A stretch of DNA of 64,000 nucleotides, taken from Maricaulaceae bacterium EIL42A08. GTDB taxonomy: Bacteria; Pseudomonadota; Alphaproteobacteria; Caulobacterales; Maricaulaceae. The stretch is from the NCBI GenBank assembly GCA_024178355.1, contig JAMZNZ010000001.1, positions 372,001 to 436,000 on the forward strand, given 5' to 3'. The notes under the pieces were generated by a model that was not told the origin of the DNA, did not search any database, and was given only the letters and a program-made list of their open reading frames with translations. This document shows, one piece after another, positions 1-7,379 of this stretch. Position 1 is the stretch's first letter; each line of letters begins with the position of its first letter. Both the position numbers and the translations under genes were made by a program.

Positions 1-285
1 GCCGATATCAACAAAAACGAGCTCGAATTCATCTGCAATGAAAGCGTTCAGGGCCTCGTCCGTCTCAATCCGGTTCGCCAAGCCCCGACTATCGTGGCAC
101 CAGTTGGCTCCAAATACGATGAAGGCGGGAACATCCCGATCCTGCGCAACCGCCAGCGCCGCATCGATCGCAGCGGCGGCATCTTCCTCGGCGTCATAGA
201 CCGCGCCACGGCGTTCATCAGCACACGCGGTTGTGGCACTGAGACCAAGAAGGACAAGGGCGGCAAAACAGGCACGGACAAGCAT
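1..285 (-). CDS. Thioredoxin-like exported protein (3' end outside window)
   Basis: The first 95 residues are present; the rest lies beyond base 1. Residues 1-22 form a signal peptide (MLVRACFAALVLLGL then a small-residue stretch ending ACA). Around residues 57-66 the sequence FIVFGANWCHDS has the beta strand and active-site turn of the thioredoxin fold, with Cys63 followed by HDS, so the second cysteine of the usual CxxC is replaced by Ser. This suggests a periplasmic thioredoxin-like protein that is not a classical dithiol oxidoreductase. The ATG at 285 follows a good ribosome site (AAAGGAG). Function beyond the fold is unknown. Confidence 0.75.
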   Translation of the reverse strand, partial: MLVRACFAALVLLGLSATTACADERRGAVYDAEEDAAAAIDAALAVAQDRDVPAFIVFGANWCHDSRGLANRIETDEALNAFIADEFELVFVDIG

Positions 286-429
286 GGCGATCTCCTTTGG
301 GGCAGCCATTGCGGGACGTGACTGTCAAAGGGTCAAGCCTGACGACCAGCAGGGGCGGATTTTCGCTCAAACCGTGCTAGGTCAGACGCTGATCCGACAC
401 TGATCCGACACTTCAGTTCTGGCCCAACC

Positions 430-1269
430 ATGACCCAACGCCCCACAATCGCGCTTGCCTATGACTTTGACGGTACGCTGTCGCCCGGTTCCATGCAGGA
501 GCATTCCTTCATCCCTGAAATTGGCGAGGACAAGGCGGCTTTCTGGCGGCGCGTGAATGGTGAGGCAGCCCGGCTGGGCGCTGACAACATATTGATTTAC
601 ATGCACGAAATGGTCAAAGCGGCCCAGCGCGAGGACAAGCGCTTCCGCCGCGAAGACATTGAGCGCCATGGCCAGAAGATCAGTTTCTTCGATGGTGTTG
701 CCGATGGCTGGTTTGAGCGTATGCGCCGCTTTGGGGCCAGCTGCGGGGTGGAAGTGCAGCACTTCATCATCTCTTCCGGCCTGAAGGAGATGATCAAGGC
801 CTGCGCGATTGGGCGCGAGTTCGATGCGATCTTCGCCAGCGAGTTCAAATACAATGCCGATGACGTGCCGGTATGGGCGGCCTCGGCGGTGAACTACACC
901 AACAAGACCCAGTTCCTGTTCCGCATCAACAAGGGCGAGCTGGATCTGTCCGACCATGTTGGCGTCAACAAATATGTGGCCGAGGACGACCGCCCCGTGC
1001 CCTTCCGTAACATGATTTATATCGGCGACGGTGATACCGACGTGCCGTGCATGCGCACGGTCAAGGAACAGGGCGGCGTCTCCATCGCAGTCCATCCGGC
1101 CGGCGACGAGCGCGGCGCAGCCAAGACCGCATCGCTGAAAGCCGACGCGCGGGTGCATTTCACCGCAGACGCTGACTATTCTGACGGCTCAAAGCTGGAT
1201 GAATACGTGCAGGCCGCCATCACCAAGATGGCCGCTATGGAGCATCTGAAAAAGCTGGAGCGCGGTTAG
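430..1269 (+). CDS. HAD-superfamily hydrolase
   Basis: The 279-residue protein has haloacid dehalogenase motif I, DFDGT, at residues 12-16 (nucleophile Asp12 and acid/base Asp14) and motif IV, IYIGDGDTDVPCM, near residue 198, which binds Mg2+. A motif II-like ISSG occurs near residue 113. The fold predicts a phosphatase or phosphotransferase in the cytoplasm; the substrate cannot be read from the sequence. The large insert between motifs I and II suggests a cap domain. Its stop overlaps that of the convergent coq7 gene by four bases, so no terminator fits between them. Confidence 0.85.
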   Translation: MTQRPTIALAYDFDGTLSPGSMQEHSFIPEIGEDKAAFWRRVNGEAARLGADNILIYMHEMVKAAQREDKRFRREDIERHGQKISFFDGVADGWFERMRRFGASCGVEVQHFIISSGLKEMIKACAIGREFDAIFASEFKYNADDVPVWAASAVNYTNKTQFLFRINKGELDLSDHVGVNKYVAEDDRPVPFRNMIYIGDGDTDVPCMRTVKEQGGVSIAVHPAGDERGAAKTASLKADARVHFTADADYSDGSKLDEYVQAAITKMAAMEHLKKLERG

Positions 1270-1835
1270 ACTCGCTCGCTCACCGCGATGGCGGTGTGGC
1301 AGCCGGCGGTGATGGCGGCCGACAGGATGGGGTAGCCCACCGCATCCTTTGCGCCTTCGTCCACGGCGAGATCCTTGTGCTCCACCTCTTCAGCCTGGAA
1401 CTGCGCAAACTGGTCGGCAAGCTTTGTCTCACCCATCAGGCGCAGCTCTTCGACCTGGTTGCCGTAATGGCCCTCGATCACAGTCTCCACCGCTTCGGTG
1501 CAGGCATGGGCTGCGCGCTCCCCCATCAGGGCTGTGATCGCGCCCAGGGCAAATCCGGCTGCATCCCAGGCGGGGCCCAGGAAAGTTGGGCGAGCAAGGC
1601 CGTCGCGAATATGGCCGTCAAAGGCGTCGAGGTGGTGCTGCTCGTCCGCCTCCATGCGTTGCAGCTGTCCAGCGATACGCGCTTTCGACGGCTGATTGGC
1701 GAACACCGCGCGCTGGCCGCGATAGATTCGTACCGCCCCATATTCACCAGCATGGTCCACGCGCACCATCTGCTCGATCCGCTTGGGGTCACGTACGCGG
1801 CCCGGGCGGCGCACGGTCTTGCGTTGAAAGCTCAT
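1266..1835 (-). CDS. coq7: Demethoxyubiquinone hydroxylase (Coq7 family)
   Basis: A 189-residue di-iron carboxylate protein expected to carry out the C6 hydroxylation late in ubiquinone synthesis. The ferritin-like iron ligands are visible as HAGEYGA, DEQHH, EAVETVIEGHY and EEVEHKD, the standard Coq7 pattern, and the length fits short bacterial Coq7. The ATG at 1835 is preferred because GGAG lies about nine bases upstream and it overlaps the dsbB stop as ATGA, showing translational coupling; a GTG 15 bases upstream also exists. Quinone synthesis next to dsbB is sensible because DsbB passes electrons to ubiquinone. Confidence 0.93.
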   Translation of the reverse strand: MSFQRKTVRRPGRVRDPKRIEQMVRVDHAGEYGAVRIYRGQRAVFANQPSKARIAGQLQRMEADEQHHLDAFDGHIRDGLARPTFLGPAWDAAGFALGAITALMGERAAHACTEAVETVIEGHYGNQVEELRLMGETKLADQFAQFQAEEVEHKDLAVDEGAKDAVGYPILSAAITAGCHTAIAVSERV

Positions 1836-2458
1836 AGATCCGGTCTCCACGACGGTGCCTTGAACATCACGGCGAGGGTCAACAACCCCATCACCGCGCT
1901 GAACAGGAAGTTATATCCTGCCATGGAAATACCAAGCATCGACCATGCGACTTCATCGCACGGCACCACATTCTGAGCGGTGGCCATCGCCTCAAACACA
2001 TCCGCCGCCGTGACACCTGAAATATCCGACGCCTGGCAGTCGATTTGCCAGAAGCCATACTCCATGCCTGCGTGACGTCCAGACTCATACGCGCTCCAGC
2101 CAAACAGTCCGGCCACGCCAAAACTGATCACCCGCGCCAGCGCACCGGGAGCCTTGTAGAGCGCATAAAGCGCCTGCAGCCGGGTGCGGAACCAGCCGCG
2201 CATGGCATCCGCGCCGGTCTTCAAGATCTGCGCATCCGGGCGGCGGATCAGCTGAGCGATGGCAAAACCCACAACACCAAAAATCATGACCCAGATATGC
2301 ACCCAGCGCTGCTCGATACACAGCGGGCATGGTGGATAGTTGCCGAAGATTTCGAACGCGTACGCCCCGGCCAGGATCAGCCCTGACCCCAGCGCCGCTA
2401 CCAGTGGCCAGCGGTCAGGTCGGGTCCAGGCATCAAGGAATTCTGTCTGCATGCTCAT
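1832..2458 (-). CDS. dsbB: Disulfide bond formation protein DsbB family
   Basis: An inner-membrane protein of about 208 residues with four to five hydrophobic segments. The first periplasmic loop carries the redox pair CPLC (in YPPCPLCIEQRW), and the second loop has a widely spaced pair, DCQAS and VVPCDE. This is the DsbB arrangement that reoxidises DsbA and hands electrons to quinone. The start at 2458 (MSMQTEF) has a weak AGG; a TTG six bases upstream and an ATG six bases downstream are alternatives. It heads a two-gene operon with coq7 (ATGA overlap). Confidence 0.9.
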   Translation of the reverse strand: MSMQTEFLDAWTRPDRWPLVAALGSGLILAGAYAFEIFGNYPPCPLCIEQRWVHIWVMIFGVVGFAIAQLIRRPDAQILKTGADAMRGWFRTRLQALYALYKAPGALARVISFGVAGLFGWSAYESGRHAGMEYGFWQIDCQASDISGVTAADVFEAMATAQNVVPCDEVAWSMLGISMAGYNFLFSAVMGLLTLAVMFKAPSWRPDL

Positions 2459-2467
2459 GGGCAAAGC

Positions 2468-3184
2468 CTATCGTGAAACCGGCAGCCAGGCGAGCGCCTG
2501 CGTCACTGTCTCACCGCCATCACCTGCCCCGATCAGGCCGTAGGTGAAGTCCTTGAGAATGTCGACAAAAGCAGCCCCGAAGAACAAGAACCCGATAACC
2601 AGGAGCGCAATCCACGCGGTACCCAGCACCAGCCCGCCAAGCACCAGCAAGCCATCGCGCGTGATCAGGCCGATGGAGGCAAGCGCAATGGCAATACCCG
2701 GCGTCGTATTGGTGGCAGGCAGCGGGACCAGGATGGACGCACAGAAAAGTACAAACACCGCGCCAACTAGCCGTTCAGCAGTCGGACCCGACAGGACAGT
2801 CAGGCGCGGACGCGCCAGCGCCTCGACCCAGCCGAACCATTTGCGCGCGCCGGTGGCCATGCGGGTCAGGCCAGCCTTGTCGATCTGACGCGCGGCAAAG
2901 CGTTTAGGCATCCACGGCTCGGGCCGCCCCATCGCCATCTGCACTGCGATCGCCATCATTGGCAGCGCTACGATCTGTGGAACACCATAAAGAAAAGGCA
3001 TGCAGACCGGGATCGCCAGCGCGAACAGCAAAACGCCGAACACGCGCTCACCCAGACGCGCCGAGAATGCACCCAGCGACAGGCCTTCCTCGCCCGCCTC
3101 AGCCGCGATCTCTTCCAGTGCCGCGATCAGGCCGCTAGCAGCTTCTGCGCGATCATTGTGCGCTTTTGGATTAACATTGGTCAT
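2468..3184 (-). CDS. ExoD-like membrane protein
   Basis: A 238-residue protein with the ExoD family architecture: an N-terminal amphipathic helix (SGLIAALEEIAAEAGEEGLSL), the GERVFGVLLFALAIPVCMPF segment, and a C-terminal membrane half with LPATNTTPGIAIALASIGL and a long hydrophobic pair. ExoD is linked to exopolysaccharide synthesis in rhizobia but its activity is not established. The ATG at 3184 follows AGGA; an open frame continues upstream to 3397 but overlaps remnants of the macro-domain gene, so the shorter start is chosen. It ends ten bases before the dsbB start and may be cotranscribed. Confidence 0.85.
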   Translation of the reverse strand: MTNVNPKAHNDRAEAASGLIAALEEIAAEAGEEGLSLGAFSARLGERVFGVLLFALAIPVCMPFLYGVPQIVALPMMAIAVQMAMGRPEPWMPKRFAARQIDKAGLTRMATGARKWFGWVEALARPRLTVLSGPTAERLVGAVFVLFCASILVPLPATNTTPGIAIALASIGLITRDGLLVLGGLVLGTAWIALLVIGFLFFGAAFVDILKDFTYGLIGAGDGGETVTQALAWLPVSR

Positions 3185-3227
3185 GGCGATATCCTGGAAC
3201 AAAAATCGAGGCTGTTCTGGGTTGAAA

Positions 3228-3830
3228 TCAATCGCGCTGCAAATCTCTTGGTTCCTGCCCGTACAGCTCTTGATGTCTAGCGCTTGCCTCAGACCAGCTT
3301 TCTGGCATCGGATGAGGACCCTCGACAATGTCCCGAAATGCCGCGCGCAATTGATGAGCAACAATGTCGTATTACAGGCCACCGACACCGGTACCAAGAC
3401 CGGGCACTGCCAGTGAGTTAAACCCAGAACTCCGCGCCACGCGTAACGCTGCGCGCATCGCGAGATACGGATTCACTGTGTCTCGAGGCAACCGCATGGG
3501 AACACGCATTGTCGGAGCGACAACCAAATGCGACGGCGCTGTCACACCGGTCTCCACCACTAGCCCATTGCCAACCACCAGTTCTCCGCCATGATCCTGA
3601 TATATCGCCTGCCGGACGCGGCGCTGTAGATCAAAACCAATCTCATTGAGAAAGTAGGCGTCCAACCCCCCATCCATAAAACCGAAGCTATTCGCCGGGC
3701 TAACAACCGCCTGACACCCTGCGCGCAGAATGTCACCGCCATAAGTTTCAACCCCGTCGATTTGATCGAATCCGACCTTTTTCCAAGCCTCAGAGAGCTT
3801 CTCGTCCAGACTGCACAAAACAAGCTTCAT
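3228..3830 (-). pseudogene. Macro-domain protein interrupted by an in-frame TAA
   Basis: The uninterrupted part (3372-3830, 152 residues from ATG 3830) has macro-domain signatures: VVSPANSFGFMDGGLD, which binds the distal ribose and diphosphate, and VPGLGTGVGGL near the end. A TAA at 3372-3374 stops it just after the last glycine-rich loop. The same frame then stays open for 47 more codons (YDIVAHQLRAAF... to TGA at 3228-3230), and that continuation is what the C-terminal helix of a macro domain should look like. One nonsense change, a sequencing error or stop readthrough are all possible. Macro domains bind or hydrolyse ADP-ribose. The 3' part overlaps no other gene. Confidence 0.75.
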
Positions 3831-3834
3831 ATCG

Positions 3835-4680
3835 CTACACACCCAGCCTTTTCGTCATAAAATCCAGCACCTCGCGCGCGGCTTCGAAAGTTGGCTGGCC
3901 GTCCTCTGCGACCAGATCCTTGGTCAGGACCGCGTGAGGAAACGGATTGCCGTCCGGGTTTTGCGCCTCATCAGGCAGAACATGCGTCTCCACGCGCTCA
4001 CCCAGAAGCCGTTCAAGCGCGCTGAACCTCGCAGCCCGACAGGCCGGATCGCCATCAAAGCGGTACGCCTTCAGCGCCAGATCGCGTCGCGCTTTCAGCG
4101 CCTCAGCTTCCTCGGGCTCCACATGCAGGGAGGCCGGGTTGTTAAAGGGCATGGACGGTTCAGCCGCAACCGCTGCCGCGACGCTTGGATCGACCGCAAC
4201 TGACCAGGCAAAATTGCCGGTCAGGCACAGCCCGATCACACCAACGCCGTGCCCGCCGCGGTCTTTGTGGATGTGGCGCGAAAGGGCGCGCAGCCAGCTG
4301 GAGATCGGGCTGCCGCCCTGTTTTACAAAAAGCCGGAGTTCTCGCGAGATACAGGCTCGCGCCATGCCGCCCACTCGGCCCACCGACATGTGCAGCTCTT
4401 CCAGCGTTGAGCCAGGCGGGTCGTAAAGCGCTGGCGCATAGACCCGAAAACCGGCAAGGCGAAGCCAGTTGGCCAGACGCCAGAATTCCGGCACAAAACC
4501 GGGCAGCTCATGCATCAGGATGACACCTGGGCCGTCACCCGCAATCAAGACCGGGTGCGCCATGCCCTCCGCTGAAAAATCGAAAACCTCATCAAACGGC
4601 GTGCGATCATCCTGGCTAAGCACATCGGCAAAGCCACGCGGTGAATGCGGTGGTGCAGCGGACGCAGGCGCGGTGGTCAT
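3835..4680 (-). CDS. Dienelactone hydrolase family protein
   Basis: A 281-residue alpha/beta hydrolase. The nucleophile elbow is GVIGLCLTG, with Cys rather than Ser, the dienelactone hydrolase hallmark. VILMHELPGF resembles the oxyanion region and PFPHAVLT near the C-terminus holds the probable catalytic His. The family hydrolyses lactone rings in aromatic degradation, but many members act on unknown esters and no other aromatic pathway gene is nearby. The ATG at 4680 is preceded by GGGAG; an in-frame upstream extension to 4761 lacks family similarity. The stop lies four bases from the macro-domain ATG, indicating an operon. Confidence 0.85.
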   Translation of the reverse strand: MTTAPASAAPPHSPRGFADVLSQDDRTPFDEVFDFSAEGMAHPVLIAGDGPGVILMHELPGFVPEFWRLANWLRLAGFRVYAPALYDPPGSTLEELHMSVGRVGGMARACISRELRLFVKQGGSPISSWLRALSRHIHKDRGGHGVGVIGLCLTGNFAWSVAVDPSVAAAVAAEPSMPFNNPASLHVEPEEAEALKARRDLALKAYRFDGDPACRAARFSALERLLGERVETHVLPDEAQNPDGNPFPHAVLTKDLVAEDGQPTFEAAREVLDFMTKRLGV

Positions 4681-4862
4681 GAACAGCTCCCGGTAATACG
4701 GCGCAAAGCTTAAGGTGATTGCGCTTTGGCGCCAGAGCCCATTGCGGCATCCCTGCCTCACCCGGGCTGGAATGTCGGCGCAGCGCCGCTCCGGCCCGTG
4801 GACTCTTCCACCTCAACCTCGATACTTGAAATGATTACACGGCCGAGGGGGTGGCGGTGGAC

Positions 4863-5831
4863 ATGAACCAAGCCATTGCGCGCGCCGGTGAGCTGGTGCG
4901 GTCAATCTGGGCATTCCTGCCGGGATGGCTTCAGCTTGCCCTGATCGGGCTATTCGTCATCTATGCGGTCTGGCTGGTGCTTTTCCTGTTTCAGGGACGC
5001 ATCCTCTACTTCACCGACCCGACCCGCCGCGATCCGGCTGAACTGGGGCTTGATCGTGCCATCGACACCGAGACACGCACCAAGGATGGCGCGACGCTGG
5101 TGCTGTGGCAGGCCGAGGCCAGCTATGACGGTGCACCCCATATCCTCTACCTGCATGGCAATCGCAGAGCTCTGTGGCGCCGGGCCCGGTTTTTCCGCCT
5201 TTTCCTCGCCGCCGGCTATGGATTTACTGCACTGGCCCATCGTGGCTTTAACGGCTCCACCGGCCGACCGAGTGAAAGAAAGAATGTGGCCGATGCCATT
5301 CACGTCTTTGACAAGCTGGTGGCTAGCGGGGTGCCCGCCAAATCCATCATCGTTTATGGCGAGAGCCTGGGGTCGGGGACTGCGGTACAGCTAGCTGTCG
5401 CGCGGCCGGTGGGCGGGATCGTCCTGCACGCACCCTATGATAGTCTTCAGGATATTGTGCGCTCCAGAACCGCCTGGCTCCTGCCCCGCCTGATCTTTCG
5501 CGAACGCTATGACAGCGTGCGCCAGATCGGCCATGTGACCGCGCCGGTCCTGTGGATCCACGGGGACGCCGACCGGATCATCCCGCAAAGCCGGGGGCGC
5601 AGGCTGTATGATGCCGCAACGGGTCCGAAATTCGCCGCCCTGGTCAAAGGGGCCAATCATTTCGGCATCTACACCCAGCAGGTCTTCAACCAGCACATCC
5701 GCTTTTTTGCCGAAGCGGTCGCCTGTATGACCAGCCAGACCCGCCCGGATATCAACGAAAGCGTGATCGATCCGGTGGTCCCTGAAGAAGACGGAAAGCC
5801 AAAGCTCGCCGCCAAACGTCAGCTGCGGTGA
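4863..5831 (+). CDS. Membrane-anchored alpha/beta hydrolase (BEM46/YfhR-like)
   Basis: The protein has one N-terminal membrane helix (about residues 20-43, LQLALIGLFVIYAVWLVLFL) and then an alpha/beta hydrolase domain: HGN oxyanion motif (ILYLHGNRR), nucleophile GESLGSG, an acidic residue in HGDADRIIP and catalytic His in GANHFGIY. This is the set seen in BEM46/ABHD13-like serine hydrolases. The substrate is unknown. Start choice is uncertain: GTG codons at 4851 and 4857 precede the ATG at 4863, all behind the same GAGGGG. Confidence 0.82.
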   Translation: MNQAIARAGELVRSIWAFLPGWLQLALIGLFVIYAVWLVLFLFQGRILYFTDPTRRDPAELGLDRAIDTETRTKDGATLVLWQAEASYDGAPHILYLHGNRRALWRRARFFRLFLAAGYGFTALAHRGFNGSTGRPSERKNVADAIHVFDKLVASGVPAKSIIVYGESLGSGTAVQLAVARPVGGIVLHAPYDSLQDIVRSRTAWLLPRLIFRERYDSVRQIGHVTAPVLWIHGDADRIIPQSRGRRLYDAATGPKFAALVKGANHFGIYTQQVFNQHIRFFAEAVACMTSQTRPDINESVIDPVVPEEDGKPKLAAKRQLR

Positions 5832-5899
5832 AGCTGCCCCTTCACCTTCAATGGATTTCAGGTATTAGAGGTGTGTCTGCTGCCTGATCATGGCGACAC

Positions 5900-5986
5900 G
5901 CGGGTGTGGCGGAATTGGTAGACGCAGGGGATTCAAAATCCCCCGGGGGCAACCCCTTGCCGGTTCAAGTCCGGCCACCCGTACCA
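5900..5986 (+). tRNA. tRNA-Leu (anticodon CAA)
   Basis: An 87-base cloverleaf with encoded CCA at 5984-5986. The acceptor arms GCGGGTG and CACCCGT pair (G-U at position 1). The anticodon stem GGGGA/TCCCC encloses TTCAAAA, giving anticodon CAA, which reads UUG. The GGTTCAAGTCC T-arm is standard, and a long variable arm (CGGGGGCAACCCCTTG region) is as expected for leucine tRNA. Confidence 0.96.
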
Positions 5987-6160
5987 TTTTTCTCTGTTCT
6001 CCCTCCCCTCCGGTCGGTCGGGTCCTCGCTGACGCTGCGGGCGGCTGTTCGCCTTGCGAGCCCAAGAGCTCGGTTTTTCTTTGTCCTCCCTCCCTTCCGG
6101 TCGGTCGCTCCTCGCTGACGCTGCGGGCGGGCGGTCGCCCTTGGGAGCCCGGTGGGCTCG
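5987..6160 (+). repeat. Two 87-bp tandem units directly after tRNA-Leu
   Basis: Unit A (5987-6073) and unit B (6074-6160) are both 87 bases and align with only scattered changes and one compensated one-base gap. Each begins TTTTTCT and shares the blocks CCGGTCGGTCG and TCCTCGCTGACGCTGCGGGC, ending in a GAGCCC/GGGCTC-rich segment. Neither strand has a convincing gene. The first T-run abuts the CCA of the tRNA and could serve as its terminator. Confidence 0.8.
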
Positions 6161-6263
6161 ATGCACCAACGATGCAAAAGCTTCGCGATGGTCTCGGGCA
6201 TTTGATGACATCTGAGGGGGGCCAGCATCGCGCACGACTGAGCGGACGCGAAGGAGGATCAAC

Positions 6264-6309
6264 AAAAACTGTCATCCCGGACGCGAAGCGATCCGGGATG
6301 ACAGTTTTT
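6264..6309. repeat. Perfect 18-bp inverted repeat (dispersed palindrome, possible terminator)
   Basis: Arms 6264-6281 and 6292-6309 are perfect complements (AAAAACTGTCATCCCGGA and its reverse complement) around the ten-base loop CGCGAAGCGA. The right arm ends in a T-run and the left in an A-run, so transcription from either side could terminate. The GTCATCCCGGA...TCCGGGATGAC form matches intergenic palindromes common in alphaproteobacteria. A related palindrome is at 23593-23615. Confidence 0.85.
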
Positions 6310-6389
6310 TACCTTGCGATGCAAGCGCTCGCAGAGCCCTCTACCCAGCTTGGTAAATTACAAAATTTTATATTGCAATTACCAACAAA

Positions 6390-6407
6390 TGTTGTGCATA
6401 CACAACA
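6390..6407. promoter_or_regulatory. Palindrome TGTTGTG-CATA-CACAACA, candidate operator
   Basis: An 18-base perfect palindrome sits 18 bases upstream of the first small membrane-protein start (6425), in an AT-rich stretch that differs from the flanking GC-rich DNA. Its core fits TTG-N8-CAA, the spacing bound by FNR/CRP-family regulators (FNR itself is TTGAT-N4-ATCAA), but the inner bases are not those of FNR. The regulator is unknown. The site is close to the start codon, which would favour repression or a short leader. Confidence 0.45.
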
Positions 6408-6424
6408 AATCAATGGAGGAAGCC

Positions 6425-6517
6425 ATGATCGAATTCTGGAATGACTGGTGGTGGGCCATCTGCCTGTTTGTGCTCCTTGTCGGCACAGGCGGCATTACGT
6501 TCACGCGTCGCAAATAG
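6425..6517 (+). CDS. Small membrane protein 1 (30 aa), unknown
   Basis: The product MIEFWNDWWWAICLFVLLVG plus ten residues ending RRK is one membrane helix with a Trp-rich interface segment and a positively charged C-terminus. AGGA lies seven bases before the ATG (AATGGAGGAAGCCATG). It is first in a run of three tiny genes with good ribosome sites. I do not recognise a family. The single helix, length and operon position resemble small accessory subunits of membrane complexes. Confidence 0.6.
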   Translation: MIEFWNDWWWAICLFVLLVGTGGITFTRRK

Positions 6518-6527
6518 GAGACTGGAA

Positions 6528-6722
6528 ATGTCAAAATCAGCCTGGGGATGGATCGCCTTCCTGCTTTTGCTGCCTGGAACCTACTCGCTGGTGCAGGGAT
6601 TTACCGATCCCGCCGCAATCTCGGCCAGCGGTAATGCGGCCGCCGATGGCGCTGTCATTCTAGTGCTCGCAGCGGGCGCTTTCTGGAAATTCCTGCATGC
6701 TAAAGACAAAAAGGGAGACTGA
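6528..6722 (+). CDS. Small membrane protein 2 (64 aa), unknown
   Basis: Starts ten bases after the preceding small gene, with GGAGACTGGAAATG as ribosome site. Two hydrophobic segments are visible, roughly residues 6-21 (WGWIAFLLLLPGTYSLV) and 42-55 (GAVILVLAAGAFWKFL), with a Lys-rich tail (KDKKGD). No family recognised. Its stop lies three bases before the next start, so the three genes are very likely one transcript. Confidence 0.6.
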   Translation: MSKSAWGWIAFLLLLPGTYSLVQGFTDPAAISASGNAAADGAVILVLAAGAFWKFLHAKDKKGD

Positions 6723-6725
6723 CAC

Positions 6726-6818
6726 ATGAAATCGATATCGAAATCCCATCAGTTGATCGCGCTCGGCCTGTTCTCTTTCATCGTGGGCGTGTTTCTCTAC
6801 ACGGTCGTCGCAGGCTGA
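6726..6818 (+). CDS. Small membrane protein 3 (30 aa), unknown
   Basis: A 30-residue product: MKSISKSHQLIALG, then a hydrophobic helix (FSFIVGVFLYTVVAG) running to the C-terminus. The AAGGGAGA sequence at the end of the preceding gene is a strong ribosome site for it. The short cationic head and single helix predict an inner-membrane protein. No homologue is recognised. Confidence 0.55.
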   Translation: MKSISKSHQLIALGLFSFIVGVFLYTVVAG

Positions 6819-6935
6819 TTGATGCGAGGGGACGCGTTGGCTGCGTGAGAGCAAACCGCGTCCGCTTCACAATGACCTTGTTCATCCAAGCGCTTTGGTT
6901 AATCTGATCCCTTAGAGAATATGGGAACGTGATTC

Positions 6936-7355
6936 ATGGCGGGATTTGCTGGCGGGGCGCGCGTTTTACTCGTAGAAGATGATGACCAGGACGCTTTTCT
7001 TTTCGAGAAAATGCTGCGCGAAGAGGCCGGAGCCGCCACTATTGATCGAGCCATCGAGGGGGCCGTAGCGTTTGAAGGCCTGAAGGCGGCCGATGGCGAA
7101 CCTGACTGTATCGTCCTTGATCTCAATCTTGCCGGTCAGGACGGCCTCTGGCTTCTTGATCGCCTTCTGGAAGATGAAGCCCTGTCGCGCATCCCCGTCA
7201 TTGTATTTTCCGGCGATGCCGCCCGGCTGGAGCGCGCTTGTGCCTCCTTTGCCAATGTCGTGTCCTCGGTGAAGAAGCCCCAGACGCTTGACGACTACCG
7301 CTCAGCACTGGCCATAGTGGGTGCCATTCTTGGCGCAGCGGTCTCGCGCGCCTGA
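6936..7355 (+). CDS. Single-domain response regulator
   Basis: The 139-residue protein is one receiver (REC) domain: acidic cluster LLVEDDDQD near residues 12-19, phosphoacceptor Asp in IVLDLNLAGQDG near residue 62, switch Ser in IVFSGD, and conserved Lys in SSVKKPQ. There is no output domain, so it probably works by phosphotransfer or protein binding. No kinase is adjacent. The downstream SDR begins 25 bases later and may be cotranscribed. Confidence 0.88.
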   Translation: MAGFAGGARVLLVEDDDQDAFLFEKMLREEAGAATIDRAIEGAVAFEGLKAADGEPDCIVLDLNLAGQDGLWLLDRLLEDEALSRIPVIVFSGDAARLERACASFANVVSSVKKPQTLDDYRSALAIVGAILGAAVSRA

Positions 7356-7379
7356 TCAAGAAAATCAAAGAGGTCTGCC

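Noticed and set aside
382-1158. Open frame of 258 codons opposite the HAD gene
   Set aside because: No motif, extreme composition; the HAD frame has clear catalytic motifs.
5987-6160. CRISPR-like repeat
   Set aside because: Only two adjacent units of 87 bases with no spacers and no cas genes.
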